Below, piece by piece: positions 23,181-36,460 of a stretch of 64,000 bases of DNA. A program made the position numbers and the translations under genes. Under the pieces are notes generated by a model. The model ran no database searches. It was not told where the DNA came from and worked only from the letters and a program-made list of their open reading frames with translations. Source of the stretch: Volvox africanus (lineage: Eukaryota; Chlorophyta; Chlorophyceae; Chlamydomonadales; Volvocaceae); contig BSDZ01000003.1 in the NCBI GenBank assembly GCA_030268105.1, positions 496,001 through 560,000 of the forward strand. Direction: 5' to 3'. Every line of letters starts with the position of its first letter. Positions within the stretch are counted from its first letter, which is position 1.

Positions 23181-26100
23181 GCGACTCTTGGCCAGCCCGA
23201 ACCTATTGAAATTTGCATTGCGCCCAACCCTGCCTGGCCCTTATGGCATTATTTATTGGTATATGTGAGTTGCGCTCTCTCAACAACCTGCCAGCCGAAA
23301 TCTAACCGGCGACCCTCGCCTAGCCCAAACCTGTTAAAATTTGCGATGCGCCCAGGTCTGCCTGGCCCTTATTGCATCATTAAATGGTATATGTGCATGG
23401 CTCACTCTCAACAACCTGCCCTGATCATCATCATCATCATCATCATCATTAAAGCGCACTCTCAACAACCTGCCCTGATCATCAGCCAGTGGGAATTTAA
23501 CAGGAGACTCTCGGCCAGCATAAACATTTTGAAATTTGCAATGCGCCCAGGCCTGCACGGACCTTATTGCATCATTTATTCTTAAATGTGCATTGCGCAC
23601 TCTTAACAACCTTCCCTGATCATCAGCCAGCAGGAATCTAACCAGCGACTCTTGGCCAGCCCGAACCTATTGAAATTTGCAATGCGCCCAGGCCTGCCTG
23701 GCCCTTATGGCATCATTCATTGGTATATGTGAGTTGCGCTCTCTCAACAACCTGCCAGCCGAAATCTAACCGGCGACCCTCGCCTAGCCCAAACCTGTTA
23801 AAATTTGCAATGCGCCCAGGTCTGCCTGGCCTTTATTGCATCATTTATTCTTACATGTGCATGGCTCACTCTCAACAACCTTCCCTGATCATCATCATCA
23901 TCATCATCATGATTGCGTACCCTCAACAACCTGCCCTGATTATCAGCCAGTGGGAATTTAACAGGAGACCCTCGCCTAGCCCAAACCTGTTAAAATTTGC
24001 AATGCGCCCAGGTCTGCCTGGCCCTTATTGCATCATTTATTCTTATATGTGCATGGCTCACTCTCAACAACATGCCCTGATCATCATCATCATCATCACC
24101 ATCATCATGATTGCGCACTCTCAACAACCTGCCCTGATCATCAGCCAGTGGGAATTTAACAGGAGACTCTCGGCCAGCCTAAACCATTTGAAATTTGCAA
24201 TGCGCCCAGGTCTGCCTGGCCCTAATTGCATCATTTATTCTTATATGTGCAAGGCTCACTCTCAACAACCTGCCATGATCATCATCATCACCATCATCAT
24301 GATTGCGCACCCTCAACAACCTGCCCTGATGATCAGCCAGTGGGAATTTAACAGGAGACTCTCGGCCAGCCTAAACCATTTGAAATTTGCAATGCGCCCA
24401 GGTCTGCCTGGCCCTAATTGCATCATTTATTCTTATATGTGCAAGGCTCCCTCTCAACAACCTGCCATGATCATCATCATCACCATCATCATGATTGCGC
24501 ACCCTCAACAACCTGCCCTGATGATCAGCCAGTGGGAATTTAACAGGAGACTCTCGGCCAGCCTAAACCATTTGAAATTTGCAATGCGCCCAGGCCTGCC
24601 TGGACCTTATTGCATCATTTATTCTTAAATGTGCATTGCGCACTCTTAACAACCTTCCCTGATCATCAGCCAGCGGGAATCTAACCAGCGACTCTTTGCC
24701 AGCCCGAACCTATTGAAAATTGCAATGCGCCCAGGTCTGCCTGGCCCTAATTGCATCATTTATTCTTATATGTGCAATGCTCACTCTCAACAACCTGCCA
24801 TGATCATCATCATCACCATCATCATGATTGCGCACCCTCAACAACCTGCCCTGATCATCAGCCAGTGGGAATTTAACAGGAGACTCTCAGCCAGCATAAA
24901 CATTTTGAAATTTGCAATGCGCCCAGGCCTGCCTGGACCTTATTGCATCATTTATTCTTAAATGTGCATTGCGCACTCTTAACAACCTTCCCTGATCATC
25001 AGCCAGCGGGTATCTAACCAGCGACTCTTGGCCAGCCCGAACCTATTGAAATTTGCAATGCGCCCAGCCCTGCCTGGCCCTTATGGCATTATTTATTGGT
25101 ATATGTGAGTTGCGCTCTCTCAACAACCTGCCAGCCGAAATCTAACCGGCGACCCTCGCCTAGCCCAAACCTGTTAAAATTTGCGATGCGCCCAGGTCTG
25201 CCTGGCCCTTATTGCATCATTAAATGGTATATGTGCATGGCTCACTCTCAACAACCTGCCCTGATCATCATCATCATCATCATCATCATGATTGCGCACT
25301 CTCAACAACCTGCCCTGATCATCAGCCAGTGGGAATTTAACAGGAGACTCTCGGCCAGCATAACATTTTGAAATTTGCAATGCGCCCAGGCCTGCACGGA
25401 CCTTATTGCATCATTTATTCTTAAATGTGCAATGCGCCCAGGTCTGCCTGGCCTTTATTGCATCATTTATTCTTACATGTGCATGGCTCACTCTCAACAA
25501 CCTTCCCTGATCATCATCATCATCATCATCATGATTGCGTACCCTCAACAACCTGCCCTGATTATCAGCCAGTGGGAATTTAACAGGAGACCCTCGCCTA
25601 GCCCAAACCTGTTAAAATTTGCAATGCGCCCAGGTCTGCCTGGCCCTTATTGCATCATTTATTCTTATATGTGCATGGCTCACTCTCAACAACATGCCCT
25701 GATCATCATCATCATCATCACCATCATCATGATTGCGCACTCTCAACAACCTGCCCTGATCATCAGCCAGTGGGAATTTAACAGGAGACTCTCGGCCAGC
25801 CTAAACCATTTGAAATTTGCAATGCGCCCAGGTCTGCCTGGCCCTAATTGCATCATTTATTCTTATATGTGCAAGGCTCACTCTCAACAACCTGCCATGA
25901 TCATCATCATCACCATCATCATGATTGCGCACCCTCAACAACCTGCCCTGATGATCAGCCAGTGGGAATTTAACAGGAGACTCTCGGCCAGCCTAAACCA
26001 TTTGAAATTTGCAATGCGCCCAGGTCTGCCTGGCCCTAATTGCATCATTTATTCTTATATGTGCAAGGCTCCCTCTCAACAACCTGCCATGATCATCATC

Positions 26101-27060
26101 ATCACCATCATCATGATTGCGCACCCTCAACAACCTGCCCTGATGATCAGCCAGTGGGAATTTAACAGGAGACTCTCGGCCAGCCTAAACCATTTGAAAT
26201 TTGCAATGCGCCCAGGCCTGCCTGGACCTTATTGCATCATTTATTCTTAAATGTGCATTGCGCACTCTTAACAACCTTCCCTGATCATCAGCCAGCGGGA
26301 ATCTAACCAGCGACTCTTTGCCAGCCCGAACCTATTGAAAATTGCAATGCGCCCAGGTCTGCCTGGCCCTAATTGCATCATTTATTCTTATATGTGCAAT
26401 GCTCACTCTCAACAACCTGCCATGATCATCATCATCACCATCATCATGATTGCGCACCCTCAACAACCTGCCCTGATCATCAGCCAGTGGGAATTTAACA
26501 GGAGACTCTCAGCCAGCATAAACATTTTGAAATTTGCAATGCGCCCAGGCCTGCCTGGACCTTATTGCATCATTTATTCTTAAATGTGCATTGCGCACTC
26601 TTAACAACCTTCCCTGATCATCAGCCAGCGGGTATCTAACCAGCGACTCTTGGCCAGCCCGAACCTATTGAAATTTGCAATGCGCCCAGCCCTGCCTGGC
26701 CCTTATGGCATTATTTATTGGTATATGTGAGTTGCGCTCTCTCAACAACCTGCCAGCCGAAATCTAACCGGCGACCCTCGCCTAGCCCAAACCTGTTAAA
26801 ATTTGCGATGCGCCCAGGTCTGCCTGGCCCTTATTGCATCATTAAATGGTATATGTGCATGGCTCACTCTCAACAACCTGCCCTGATCATCATCATCATC
26901 ATCATCATCATGATTGCGCACTCTCAACAACCTGCCCTGATCATCAGCCAGTGGGAATTTAACAGGAGACTCTCGGCCAGCATAACATTTTGAAATTTGC
27001 AATGCGCCCAGGCCTGCACGGACCTTATTGCATCATTTATTCTTAAATGTGCATTGCGCA

Positions 27061-30000
27061 CTCTTAACAACCTTCCCTGATCATCAGCCAGCGGGAATCT
27101 AACCAGCGACTCTTGGCCAGCCCGAACCTATTGAAATTTGCAATGCGCCCAGCCCTGCCTGGCCCTTATGGCATCATTTATTGGTATATGTGAATTGCGC
27201 ACTCTCAACAATCTGCCAGCGGGAATCTAACCGGCGACACTCGGCCAGCCCAATCCTTTTAATATTTGCAACTCTTTCAGGGCTGCCTGGACCTAATTGC
27301 ATCATTTATTCTTACATGTGCATGGCTCACTCTCAACAATCTGCCCTGATCATCAGCCAGTGGAAATCTAAACGGTGATACTCGGCCAGCCCAAACCTGA
27401 TATTATTTGCAGTTCTTTCAAGGCTGCCCGGCCCTTATTGCATCATTTATTGTTACATGTGCATGGCTCACTGTCAACAACTTGCCCTGATCATCAGCCA
27501 GTGGGAATCTAACCGGCGACTCTCGGCCAGCCCAAACCTGTAAATATTTGCAATGCGCCCAGGCCTGCCTGGCCCTAACTGCATCATTCATTCTTATATG
27601 TGCATGGCTCACTCTCAACAACCTGCCATGATCATCATCATCACCATCATCATGATTGCGCACCCTCAACAACCTGCCCTGATCATCAGCCAGTGGAAAT
27701 TTATCAGAAGACTCTCGGCCAGCATAAATATTTTGAAATTTGCAATGCGCCCAGGCCTGCCTGGACCTTATTGCATCATTTATTCTTAAATGTGCATTGC
27801 GCACTCTTTACAACCTTCCCTGATCATCAGCCAGCGGGAATCTAACCAGCGACTCTTTGCCAGCCCGAACCTATTGAAATTTGCAATGCGCCCAGCCCTG
27901 CCTGGCCCTTATGGCATCATTTATTGGTATATGTGAATTGCGCACTCTCAACAATCTGCCAGCGGGAATCTAACCGGCGACACTCGGCAAGCCCAATCCT
28001 TTTAATTTTTGCAATTCTTTCAGGGCTGCCTGGACCTAATTGCATCATTTATTCTTACATGTGCATGGCTCACTCTCAACAAACTGCCCTGATCATCAGC
28101 CAGTGGGAATCTATACGGTAATACTTGGCCAGCCCAAACCTGTTATTATTTGCAGTTCTTTCAAGGCTGCCCGGCCCTTATTGCATCATTTATTGTTACA
28201 TGTGCATGGCTCACTGTCAACAACCTGCCCTGATCATCAGCCAGTGGGAATCTAACCGGTGACTCTCGGCCAGCCCAAACCTGTTTATAATTTGCAATGC
28301 GTCCAGGCCTGCCTGGCCATTACTGCATCATTAATTCTTATATGTGCATGGCCTACTCTCAACAACCTGCCATGATCATCATCATCATCATCATCATGAT
28401 TGCGCACTCTGAACAACCTGCCCTGATCATCAGCCAGTGGGAATCAAACCAGCGACTCTCGGCCAGCCCAAACCTGTTAATATATGCAATGCACCAAGGC
28501 CTGTCTGGACCTAACTGCATCATTTATCTTTACATGTGCATGGCTCACTCTCAAGAATCTGCCCTGATCATCAGCCAGTGGAAATCTAACCGGCGACTCT
28601 CGGCCAGCCCAAACCTTTTAATATTTGCAATTCTTTCAGGGCTGCCTGGACCTAATTGCATCATTTATTTTTACATGTGCATGGCTCACTCTCAACAATC
28701 TGCCCTGATCATCAGTCAGTGGGAATCTAAATGGTAATACTCGGCGAACCCAAACCTGTTTATATTTGCAATGCGCCCAGGCCTGCCTTACTCTTATTCC
28801 ATCATTCATTGGTATATGTGCATTGCCCACTCTCAACAACCTGCAAGCGGGAATCTAACCGGCGACTCTCGGCCAACCCAAACCTGTTAATATTTGCAAT
28901 GCTTTCAGGTCTGACTGGCCCTTATTGCATCATTTATTCTTAAATGTGCATTGCGCACTCTCAACAAGCTGCCCTGATCATCAGCCAGCGGGAATCTAAC
29001 CAGCGACTCTTGGCCAGCCCAAACCTATTGCAATTTGCAATGCGCCCTTGCCTGCCTGGCCCTTATTGCATCATTCATTGTTGTATGTGCATTGTGCACT
29101 CTCAACAACCTGCCCTGATCATCAGCCAGCGGGAATCTAACCAGCGATTCTTGGCCAGCCCAAACCTATTGAAATTTGCAATGCGCCCAGGCCTGCCCGG
29201 CCCTTATTGCATCATTAATTGGTATATGTGCATCGCACACTCTCAACAACCTGCCAGCGGGAATCTAACCGGCAACTCTCGGCCAGCCGAAACCTGTTAA
29301 TATATGCAATGCACCAAGGCCTGTCTAGACCTAATTGCATCATTTATTTTTACATGTGCATGGCTCACTCTCAACAATCTGCCCTGATCATCAGCCAGTG
29401 GAAATCTAACCGGCGACTCTCGGGCAGCCCAAACCTTTTAATATTTGCAATTCTTTCAGGGCTGCCTGGACCTAATTGCATCATTTATTTTTACATGTGC
29501 ATGGCTCACTGTCAACAACCTGCCCTGATCATCAGCCAGTGGGAATCTAAATGGTAATACTCGGCGAGCCCAAACCTGTTTATATTTGCAATGCGCCCAG
29601 GCCTGCCTGGACCTAATTACATCATTGATTTTTACATGTGCATGGCTCACTCTCAACAATCTGCCCTGATCATCAGCCAGTGGGAATCTAAACGGTAATA
29701 CTCGGCGAGCCCAAACCTGTTTATATTTGCAATGCGCCCAGGCCTGCCTTACTCTTATTCCATCATTCATTGGTATATGTGCATTGCGCACTCTCAACAA
29801 CCTGCAAGCGGGAATCTAACCGGCGACTCTAGGCCAACCCAAACCTGTTAATATTTGCAATGCTTTCAGGTCTGTCTGGCCCTTATTGCATCATTTATTC
29901 TTAAATGTGCATTGCGCACTCTCAACAAGCTGCCCTGATCATCAGCCAGCGGGAATCTAACCAGCGACTCTTGGCCAGCCCAAACCTATTGCAATTTGCA

Positions 30001-30588
30001 ATGCGCCCTTGCCTGCCTGGCCCTTATTGCATCATTCATTGTTGTATGTGCATTGTGCACTCTCAATAACCTGCCCTGATCATCAGCCAGCGGGAATCTA
30101 ACCAGCGATTCTTGGCCAGCCCAAACCTATTGAAATTTGCAATGCGCCCAGGCCTGCCCGGCCCTTATTGCATCATTAATTGGTATATGTGCATCGCACA
30201 CTCTCAACAACCTGCCAGCGGGAATCTAACCGGCAACTCTCGGCCAGCCCAAACCTGTTAATATATGCAATGCACCAAGGCCTGTCTAGACCTAATTTCA
30301 TCATTTTTTTTACATGTGCATGGCTCACTGTCAACAACCTGCCATGATCATCAGCCAGTGGGAATCTAACCGGCAACTCTCGGCCAGCCCAAACCTGTTT
30401 AAAATTTGCAATGCGTCCAGGCCTGCCTGGACCTTATTGCATCATTTATTCTTATATGTGCATGGCTCACTCTCAACAATCTGCCCTGATCATCAGCCAG
30501 TGGGAATCTATACGGTAATACTCGGCCAGCCCAAACCTTTTAATATTTGCAATTCTTTCAGGGCTGCCTGGACCTAATTGCATCATTT
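27061..30588. repeat. Satellite domain II, left part: mixed monomers
   Basis: The same monomer family in a less regular order. Many monomers carry the variant TTCTTTCAGGGCTGCCTGGAC in place of the usual core, and (ATC)n runs are fewer than in domain I. No large exact duplication was noticed apart from a block of about 700 bp seen near 28.8-29.6 and again near 29.6-30.3 kb. Confidence 0.88.
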
Positions 30589-30737
30589 CCAATTCTGCTC
30601 CCACCCTTTCCTCGTTGATGTATTTTGTCAGCATCACCCCAAGCTGACCAAGGTTTGCTCTTATTCCTTTAACATCTTCTCCTCTAACTAAACCAGCCCA
30701 TAAACTCCTGCTTCTAACCTCACCTAACATATCAGGA
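30589..30737 (-). pseudogene. Unidentified bacterial-like coding fragment
   Basis: The minus-strand frame is open through the whole piece, about 50 codons, with a protein-like composition: a run of Arg/Ser/Leu, then GEDVKGIRANLGQLG and a mixed charged helix. The codons favour A and T, unlike the retroelements here. I do not recognise the family; a weak resemblance to HK97-gp10-type phage minor tail proteins cannot be tested by eye. Both ends are cut by the junctions with satellite and with the gatB-like piece. Confidence 0.4.
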
Positions 30738-30747
30738 GATTTTCCAA

Positions 30748-30864
30748 GTGACCCTTATTAAAAATGGTACTATTTCCGGTAAGATAGCTAAATCCATTTT
30801 TGAAGAAATGTTCGAATCAGGAGAAAATCCTGAAAAAATAGTCAAGGCAAAAGGATTGGTACAG
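30748..30864 (+). pseudogene. gatB: GatB C-terminal fragment (tRNA amidotransferase subunit B)
   Basis: About 39 codons read [20 protein letters not shown] followed by a glycine/proline loop and KGLVQ. This is the pattern of the C-terminal YqeY/GatB domain of Asp/Glu-tRNA amidotransferase subunit B, which in bacteria and organelles helps convert misacylated Glu-tRNA(Gln) or Asp-tRNA(Asn). The full protein is several hundred residues long; only this C-terminal piece is present, with no start or stop of its own. After KGLVQ the frame runs into satellite. The AT-rich codons point to an AT-rich bacterium, but an organelle-targeted nuclear gene is also possible. Confidence 0.72.
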
Positions 30865-32070
30865 CTAGCTGTAATACTCGGCCAGCCCAATCCTTTTAAT
30901 ATTTGCAATTCTTTCAGGGCTGCCTGGACCTAATTGCACCATTTATTGTTACATGTGCATGGCTCACTCCCAACAATCTGCCCTGATCATCAGCCAGGGG
31001 GAATCTAAGCAGCGACTCTTGGCCAGCCCAAACCTATTAAAATTTGCAATATGCCCAGGCCTGCCTGGCCCTTATTGCATCATTAATTGGTATTTAAGCA
31101 TTGCGCACTCTCAACAACCTGCCAGCGGGAATCTATACGGTAATACTCGGCCAGCCCAATCCTTTTAATATTTGCAATTCTTTCAGGGCTGCCTGGACCT
31201 AATTGCATCATTTATTCTTACATGTGCATGGCTCACTCTCAACAATCTGCCCTGATCATCAGCCAGTGGGAATCTAAACGGTAATACTCGGCCAGCCCAA
31301 ACCTGTTATTATTTGCAGTTCTTTCAAGGCTGCCCGGCCATTATTGCATCATTTATTCTTACATGTGCATGGCTCACTGTCAACAACCTGCCCTGATCAT
31401 CAGCCAGTGGGAATCTAACCGGCGACTCTCGGCCAGCCCAAACCTGTTTATATTTGCAATGCGCCCAGGCCTGCCTGGCTCTTATTTTATCATTCATTGG
31501 TATATGTGCATTGCGCACTCTCAACAACCTGCAAGCGGGAATCTAACCGGCGACTCTCAGCCAACCCAAACCTGTTAATATTTGCAATGCTTACAGGTCT
31601 GACTGGCCCTTATTGCATCATTTATTCTTAAATGTGCATTGCGCACTCTCATCAAGCTGCCCTGATCATCAGCCAGCGGGAATCTAACCAGCGACTCTTG
31701 GCCAGCCCAAACCTGTTGAAATTTGCAATGCGCCCAGGCCTGCCTGGCCCTTATTGCATCATTTATTCTTATATGTGCATGGCTCACTCTCAACAACCTG
31801 CCAGCGGGCATCTAACCGGCGACTCTCGGCGAGCCCAAACCTATTCAAAGTTGCAATGCGCCCAGCCTGCCTGGCCCTTATTGCATCATTAACTGGTATA
31901 TAAGCATTGCGCACTCTCAACAACCTGCCAGCGGGAATCTAACCGGCAACTCTCGGCCAGCCCAAACCTGTTATTATTTGCAGTTCATTCAAGGCTGCCT
32001 GGCCCTTTTTGCATCATTTATTCTTACATGTGCATGGCTCACTCTCAACAACCTGCCCTGATCATCAGCC

Positions 32071-32874
32071 AGTGGGAATCAAACCGGCAACTGCCTGGCC
32101 CTTATTGCATCATTCATTGGTATATGTGCATTGCGCACTCTCAACAACCTGCCAGCCGAAATCTAAGCCCAAACCTGTTAAAATTTGCAATGCGCCCAGG
32201 CCTGCCTGGCCCTTATTGCATTATTAAATGGTATATGTGCATGGCTCACTCTCAAGAACATGCCCTGATCATCATCATCATCATCATCATCATGATTGCG
32301 CACTGTCAACAACCTGCCCTGATCATCAGCCAGTGGGAATTTAACAGGAGACTCTCGGCCAGCCTAAACCATTTGAAATTTGCAATGCGCCCAGGTCTGC
32401 CTGGCCCTAAATGCATCATTTATTCTTATATGTGCAAGGCTCACTCTCAACAACCTGCCATGATCATCAGCCAGTGGGAATCAAACCGGCAACTGCCTGG
32501 CCCTTATTGCATCATTCATTGGTATATGTGCATTGCGCACTCTCAACAACCTGCCAGCCGAAATCTAAGCCCAAACCTGTTAAAATTTGCAATGCGCCCA
32601 GGCCTGCCTGGCCCTTATTGCATTATTAAATGGTATATGTGCATGGCTCACTCTCAAGAACATGCCCTGATCATCATCATCATCATCATCATCATGATTG
32701 CGCACTGTCAACAACCTGCCCTGATCATCAGCCAGTGGGAATTTAACAGGAGACTCTCGGCCAGCCTAAACCATTTGAAATTTGCAATGCGCCCAGGTCT
32801 GCCTGGCCCTAAATGCATCATTTATTCTTATATGTGCAAGGCTCACTCTCAACAACCTGCCATGATCATCATCA
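32071..32874. repeat. 402-bp tandem duplication in satellite
   Basis: The distinctive junction AGTGGGAATCAAACCGGCAA starts at 32071 and again at 32473, with the sequence between repeated. The junction itself is a deletion chimera that joins AACCGGCAACT directly to GCCTGGCCC, and both copies share it. Confidence 0.72.
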
Positions 32875-35800
32875 TCACCATCATCATGATTGCGCACCCT
32901 CAACAACCTGCCCTGATCATCAGCCAGTGGGAATTTACCAGGAGACTCTCGGCCAGCCTAAACATTTTGAAATTTGCAATGCGCCCAGGCCTGCCTGGAC
33001 CTTATTGCATCATTTGTTCTTAAATGTGCATTGCGCACTCTTAACAACCTTCCCTGATCATCAGCCAGCGGGAATCTAACCAGCGACTCTTGGCCAGCCC
33101 AAACCTATTGAAATTTGCAATGCGCCCAGCCCTGCCTGGCCCTTACGGCATCATTTATTGGTATATGTGAATTGCGCACTCTCAACAATCTGCCATCGGG
33201 AATCTAACCGGCGACACTCGGCCAGCCCAAACCTGTTAAAATTTGCAATGCGCCCAGGTCTGCCTGGCCCTTATTGCATCATTAAATGGTATATGTGCAT
33301 GGCTCACTCTCAACAACCTGCCCTGATCATCATCATCATCATCATCATCATGATTGCGCACTCTCAACAACCTGCCCTGATCATCAGCCAGTGGGAATTT
33401 AACAGGAGAATCTCGTCCAGCCTAAACCATTTGAAATTTGCAATGCGCCCAGGTCTGCCTGGCCCTTATTGCATCATTTATTCTTATATGTGCAAGGCTC
33501 ACTCTCAACAACCTGCCATGATCATCATCATCACCATCATCATGTATGCGCACCCTCAACAACCTGCCCTGATCATCAGCCAGTGGGAATTTAACAGGAG
33601 ACTCTCGGCCAGCATAAACATTTTGAAATTTGCAATGCGCCCAGGCCTGCCTGGACCTTATTGCATCATTTATTCTTAAATGTGCATTGCGCACTCTTAA
33701 CAACCTTCCCTGATCATCATCCAGCGGGAATCTAACCAGCGACTCTCTGCCAGCCCAAAACCTGTTAATCTTTGCAATGCGCCCAGCCCTGCCTGGCCCT
33801 TATGGCATCATTTATTGGTATATGTGAATTGCGCACTCTCAACAATATGCCATCGGGAATCTAACCGGCGACACTCGGCAAGCCCAATCCTTTTAATTTT
33901 TGCAATTCTTTCAGGGCTGCCTGGACCTAATTGCATCATTTATTCTTACATGTGCATGGCTCACTCTCAACAATCTGCCCTGATCATCAGCCAGTGGGAA
34001 TCTATACGGTAATACTCGGCCAGCCCAAACCTTTTAATATTTGCAATTCTTTCAGGGCTGCCTGGACCTAATTGCATCATTTATTCTTACATGTGCATGG
34101 CTCACTGTCAACAACCTGCCCTGATCATCAGCCAGTGGGAATCTATACAGTAATACTCGGCCAGCCCAAACATGTTGATATTTGCAGTTCTTTCAAGGCT
34201 GCCCGGCCCTTATTGCATCATTTATTCTTACATGTGCATGGCTCACTGTCAACAACCTGCCCTGATCATCAGCCAGCGGGAATCTAACCGGCGACTCTCG
34301 GCCAGCCCAAGCCTGTAAATATTTGCAATGCTTTTAGGCCTGCCTGGACCTTATTGCATCATTCATTGGTTTATGTGCATAACTCATTATCAAGAACCTG
34401 CCCTGATTATCAGCCAGCGGATATCTAACCGGCGACTCTCGGCCAGCCCAAACCTGTAAATATTTGCAATGCTTTTAGGCCTGCCTGGCCCTTATTGCAT
34501 CATTCATTGGTATATGTGCATTGCGCACTCTCAACAACCTGCCAGCCAAAATCTAACCGGCGACCCTCGCCTAGCCCAAACCTGTTAAAATTTGCAATGC
34601 GCCCAGGTCTGCCTGGCCCTTATTGCATCATTATATGGTATATGTGCATGGCTCACTCTCAACAACATACCCTGATCATCATCATCATCATCATCATCAT
34701 CATAATTGCGCACTCTTAACAACCTTCCCTGATCATCAGCCAGCGGGAATCTAACCAGCGACTCTTGGCCAGCCCGAACCTATTGAAATTTGCAATGCGC
34801 CCAGCCCTGCCTGGCCCTTATGGCATCATTTATTGGTATATGTGAATTGCGCACTCTCAACAATCTGCCATCGGGAATTAAACCGGCGACACTCGGCCAG
34901 CCCAATCCTTTTAATTTTTGCAATTCTTTCAGGGCTGCCTGGACCTAATTGCATCATTTATTCTTACATGTGCATGGCTCACTCTCAACAATCTGCCCTG
35001 ATCATCAGCCAGTGGGAATCTATACGGTAATACTCGGCCAGCCCAATCCTTTTAATATTTGCAATTCTATCAGGGCTGCCTGGACCTAATTGCATCATTT
35101 ATTCTTACATGTGCATGGCTCACTGTCAACAACCTGCCCTGATCATCAGCCAGCGGATATCTAACCGGTGACTCTTGGCCAGCCCAAACCTGTAAATATT
35201 TGCAATGCTTTTAGGCCTGCCTGGCCCTTATTGCATCATTCATTGGTATATGTGCATTGCGCACTCTCAACAACCTGCCAGCCAAAATCTAACCGGCGAC
35301 CCTCGCCTAGCCCAAACCTGTTAAAATTTGCAATGCGCCCAGGTCTGCCTGGCCCTTATTGCATCATTATATGGTATATGTGCATGGCTCACTCTCAACA
35401 ACATACCCTGATCATCATCATCATCATCATCATCATCATAATTGCGCACTCTTAACAACCTTCCCTGATCATCAGCCAGCGGGAATCTAACCAGCGACTC
35501 TTGCCCAGCCCGAACCTAATGAAATTTGCAATGCGCCCAGCCCTGCCTGGCCCTTATGGCATCATTTATTGGTATATGTGAATTGCGCACTCTCAACAAT
35601 CTGCCATCGGGAATTAAACCGGCGACACTCGGCCAGCCCAATCCTTTTAATTTTTGCAATTCTTTCAGGGCTGCCTGGACCTAATTGCATCATTTATTCT
35701 TACATGTGCATGGCTCACTCTCAACAATCTGCCCTGATCATCAGCCAGTGGGAATCTATACAGTAATACTCGGCCAGCCCAATCCTTTTAATATTTGCAA

Positions 35801-36428
35801 TTCTATCAGGGCTGCCTGGACCTAATTGCATCATTTATTCTTACATGTGCATGGCTCACTGTCAACAACCTGCCCTGATCATCAGCCAGCGGGAATCTAA
35901 CCGGCGACTCTCGGCCAGCCCAAACATGTTGATATTTGCAGTTCTTTCAAGGCTGCCCGGCCCTTATTGCATCATTTATTCTTACATGTGCATGGCTCAC
36001 TGTCAACAACCTGCCCTGATCATCAGCCAGTAGGAATCTAACCGGCGACTCTCGGCCAGCCCAAACCTGTAAATATTTGCAATGCTTTTAGGCCTGCCTG
36101 GACCTTATTGCATCATTCATTGGTTTATGTGCATAACTCATTATCAAGAACCTGCCCTGATTATCAGCCAGCGGATATCTAACCGGTGACTCTTGGCCAG
36201 CCCAAACCTGTAAATAATTGCAATGCTTTTAGGCCTGCCTGGCCCTTATTGCATCATTCATTGGTATATGTGCATTGCGCACTCTCAACAACCTGCCAGC
36301 CGAAATCTAACCGGCGACCCTCGCCTAGCCCAAACCTGTTAAAATTGGCAATGCGCCCAGGTCTGCCTGGCCCTTATTGCATCATTATATGGTATATGTG
36401 CATGGCTCACTCTCAACAACATACCCTG

Positions 36429-36460
<32 letters not shown>

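Larger units (their letters stand above)
8604..27060. repeat. Satellite domain I: long (ATC)n-bearing monomers
   Basis: Tandem array of diverged monomers sharing the core GCAATGCGCCCAGGCCTGCC and the conserved TTGCATCATT. Typical here is a long monomer of about 192-198 bp (for example starts at 10035, 10227, 10425, 10617). It is the medium monomer with a repeated GCGCACTCTCAACAACCTGCC segment separated by TGATC(ATC)nATGATT. Short and medium monomers are interspersed. Several kilobase-scale blocks are copied in tandem. Open frames run through it because the long monomers are multiples of three, but they look like satellite, not genes. Confidence 0.93.
30589..30870. other. Foreign AT-rich insert in the satellite
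   Basis: Satellite homology stops after CATCATTT at about 30588 and resumes at GTAATACTCGG at about 30871. The 282 bp between them are AT-rich, unlike the array. They hold two bacterial-looking coding pieces in opposite orientations, joined near 30738-30747. No terminal repeats or target duplication are evident. It is either a real capture of foreign DNA or an assembly/library chimera. Confidence 0.75.

Noticed and set aside
30748..30933. Intact small gene containing the gatB motif
   Set aside because: The frame runs from foreign sequence into satellite monomer, with no own stop or upstream context; it is a fragment.
9000..33600. Poly-His and poly-Asp frames over (ATC)n as metal-binding proteins
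   Set aside because: They are just alternative readings of the ATC/GAT triplet run.
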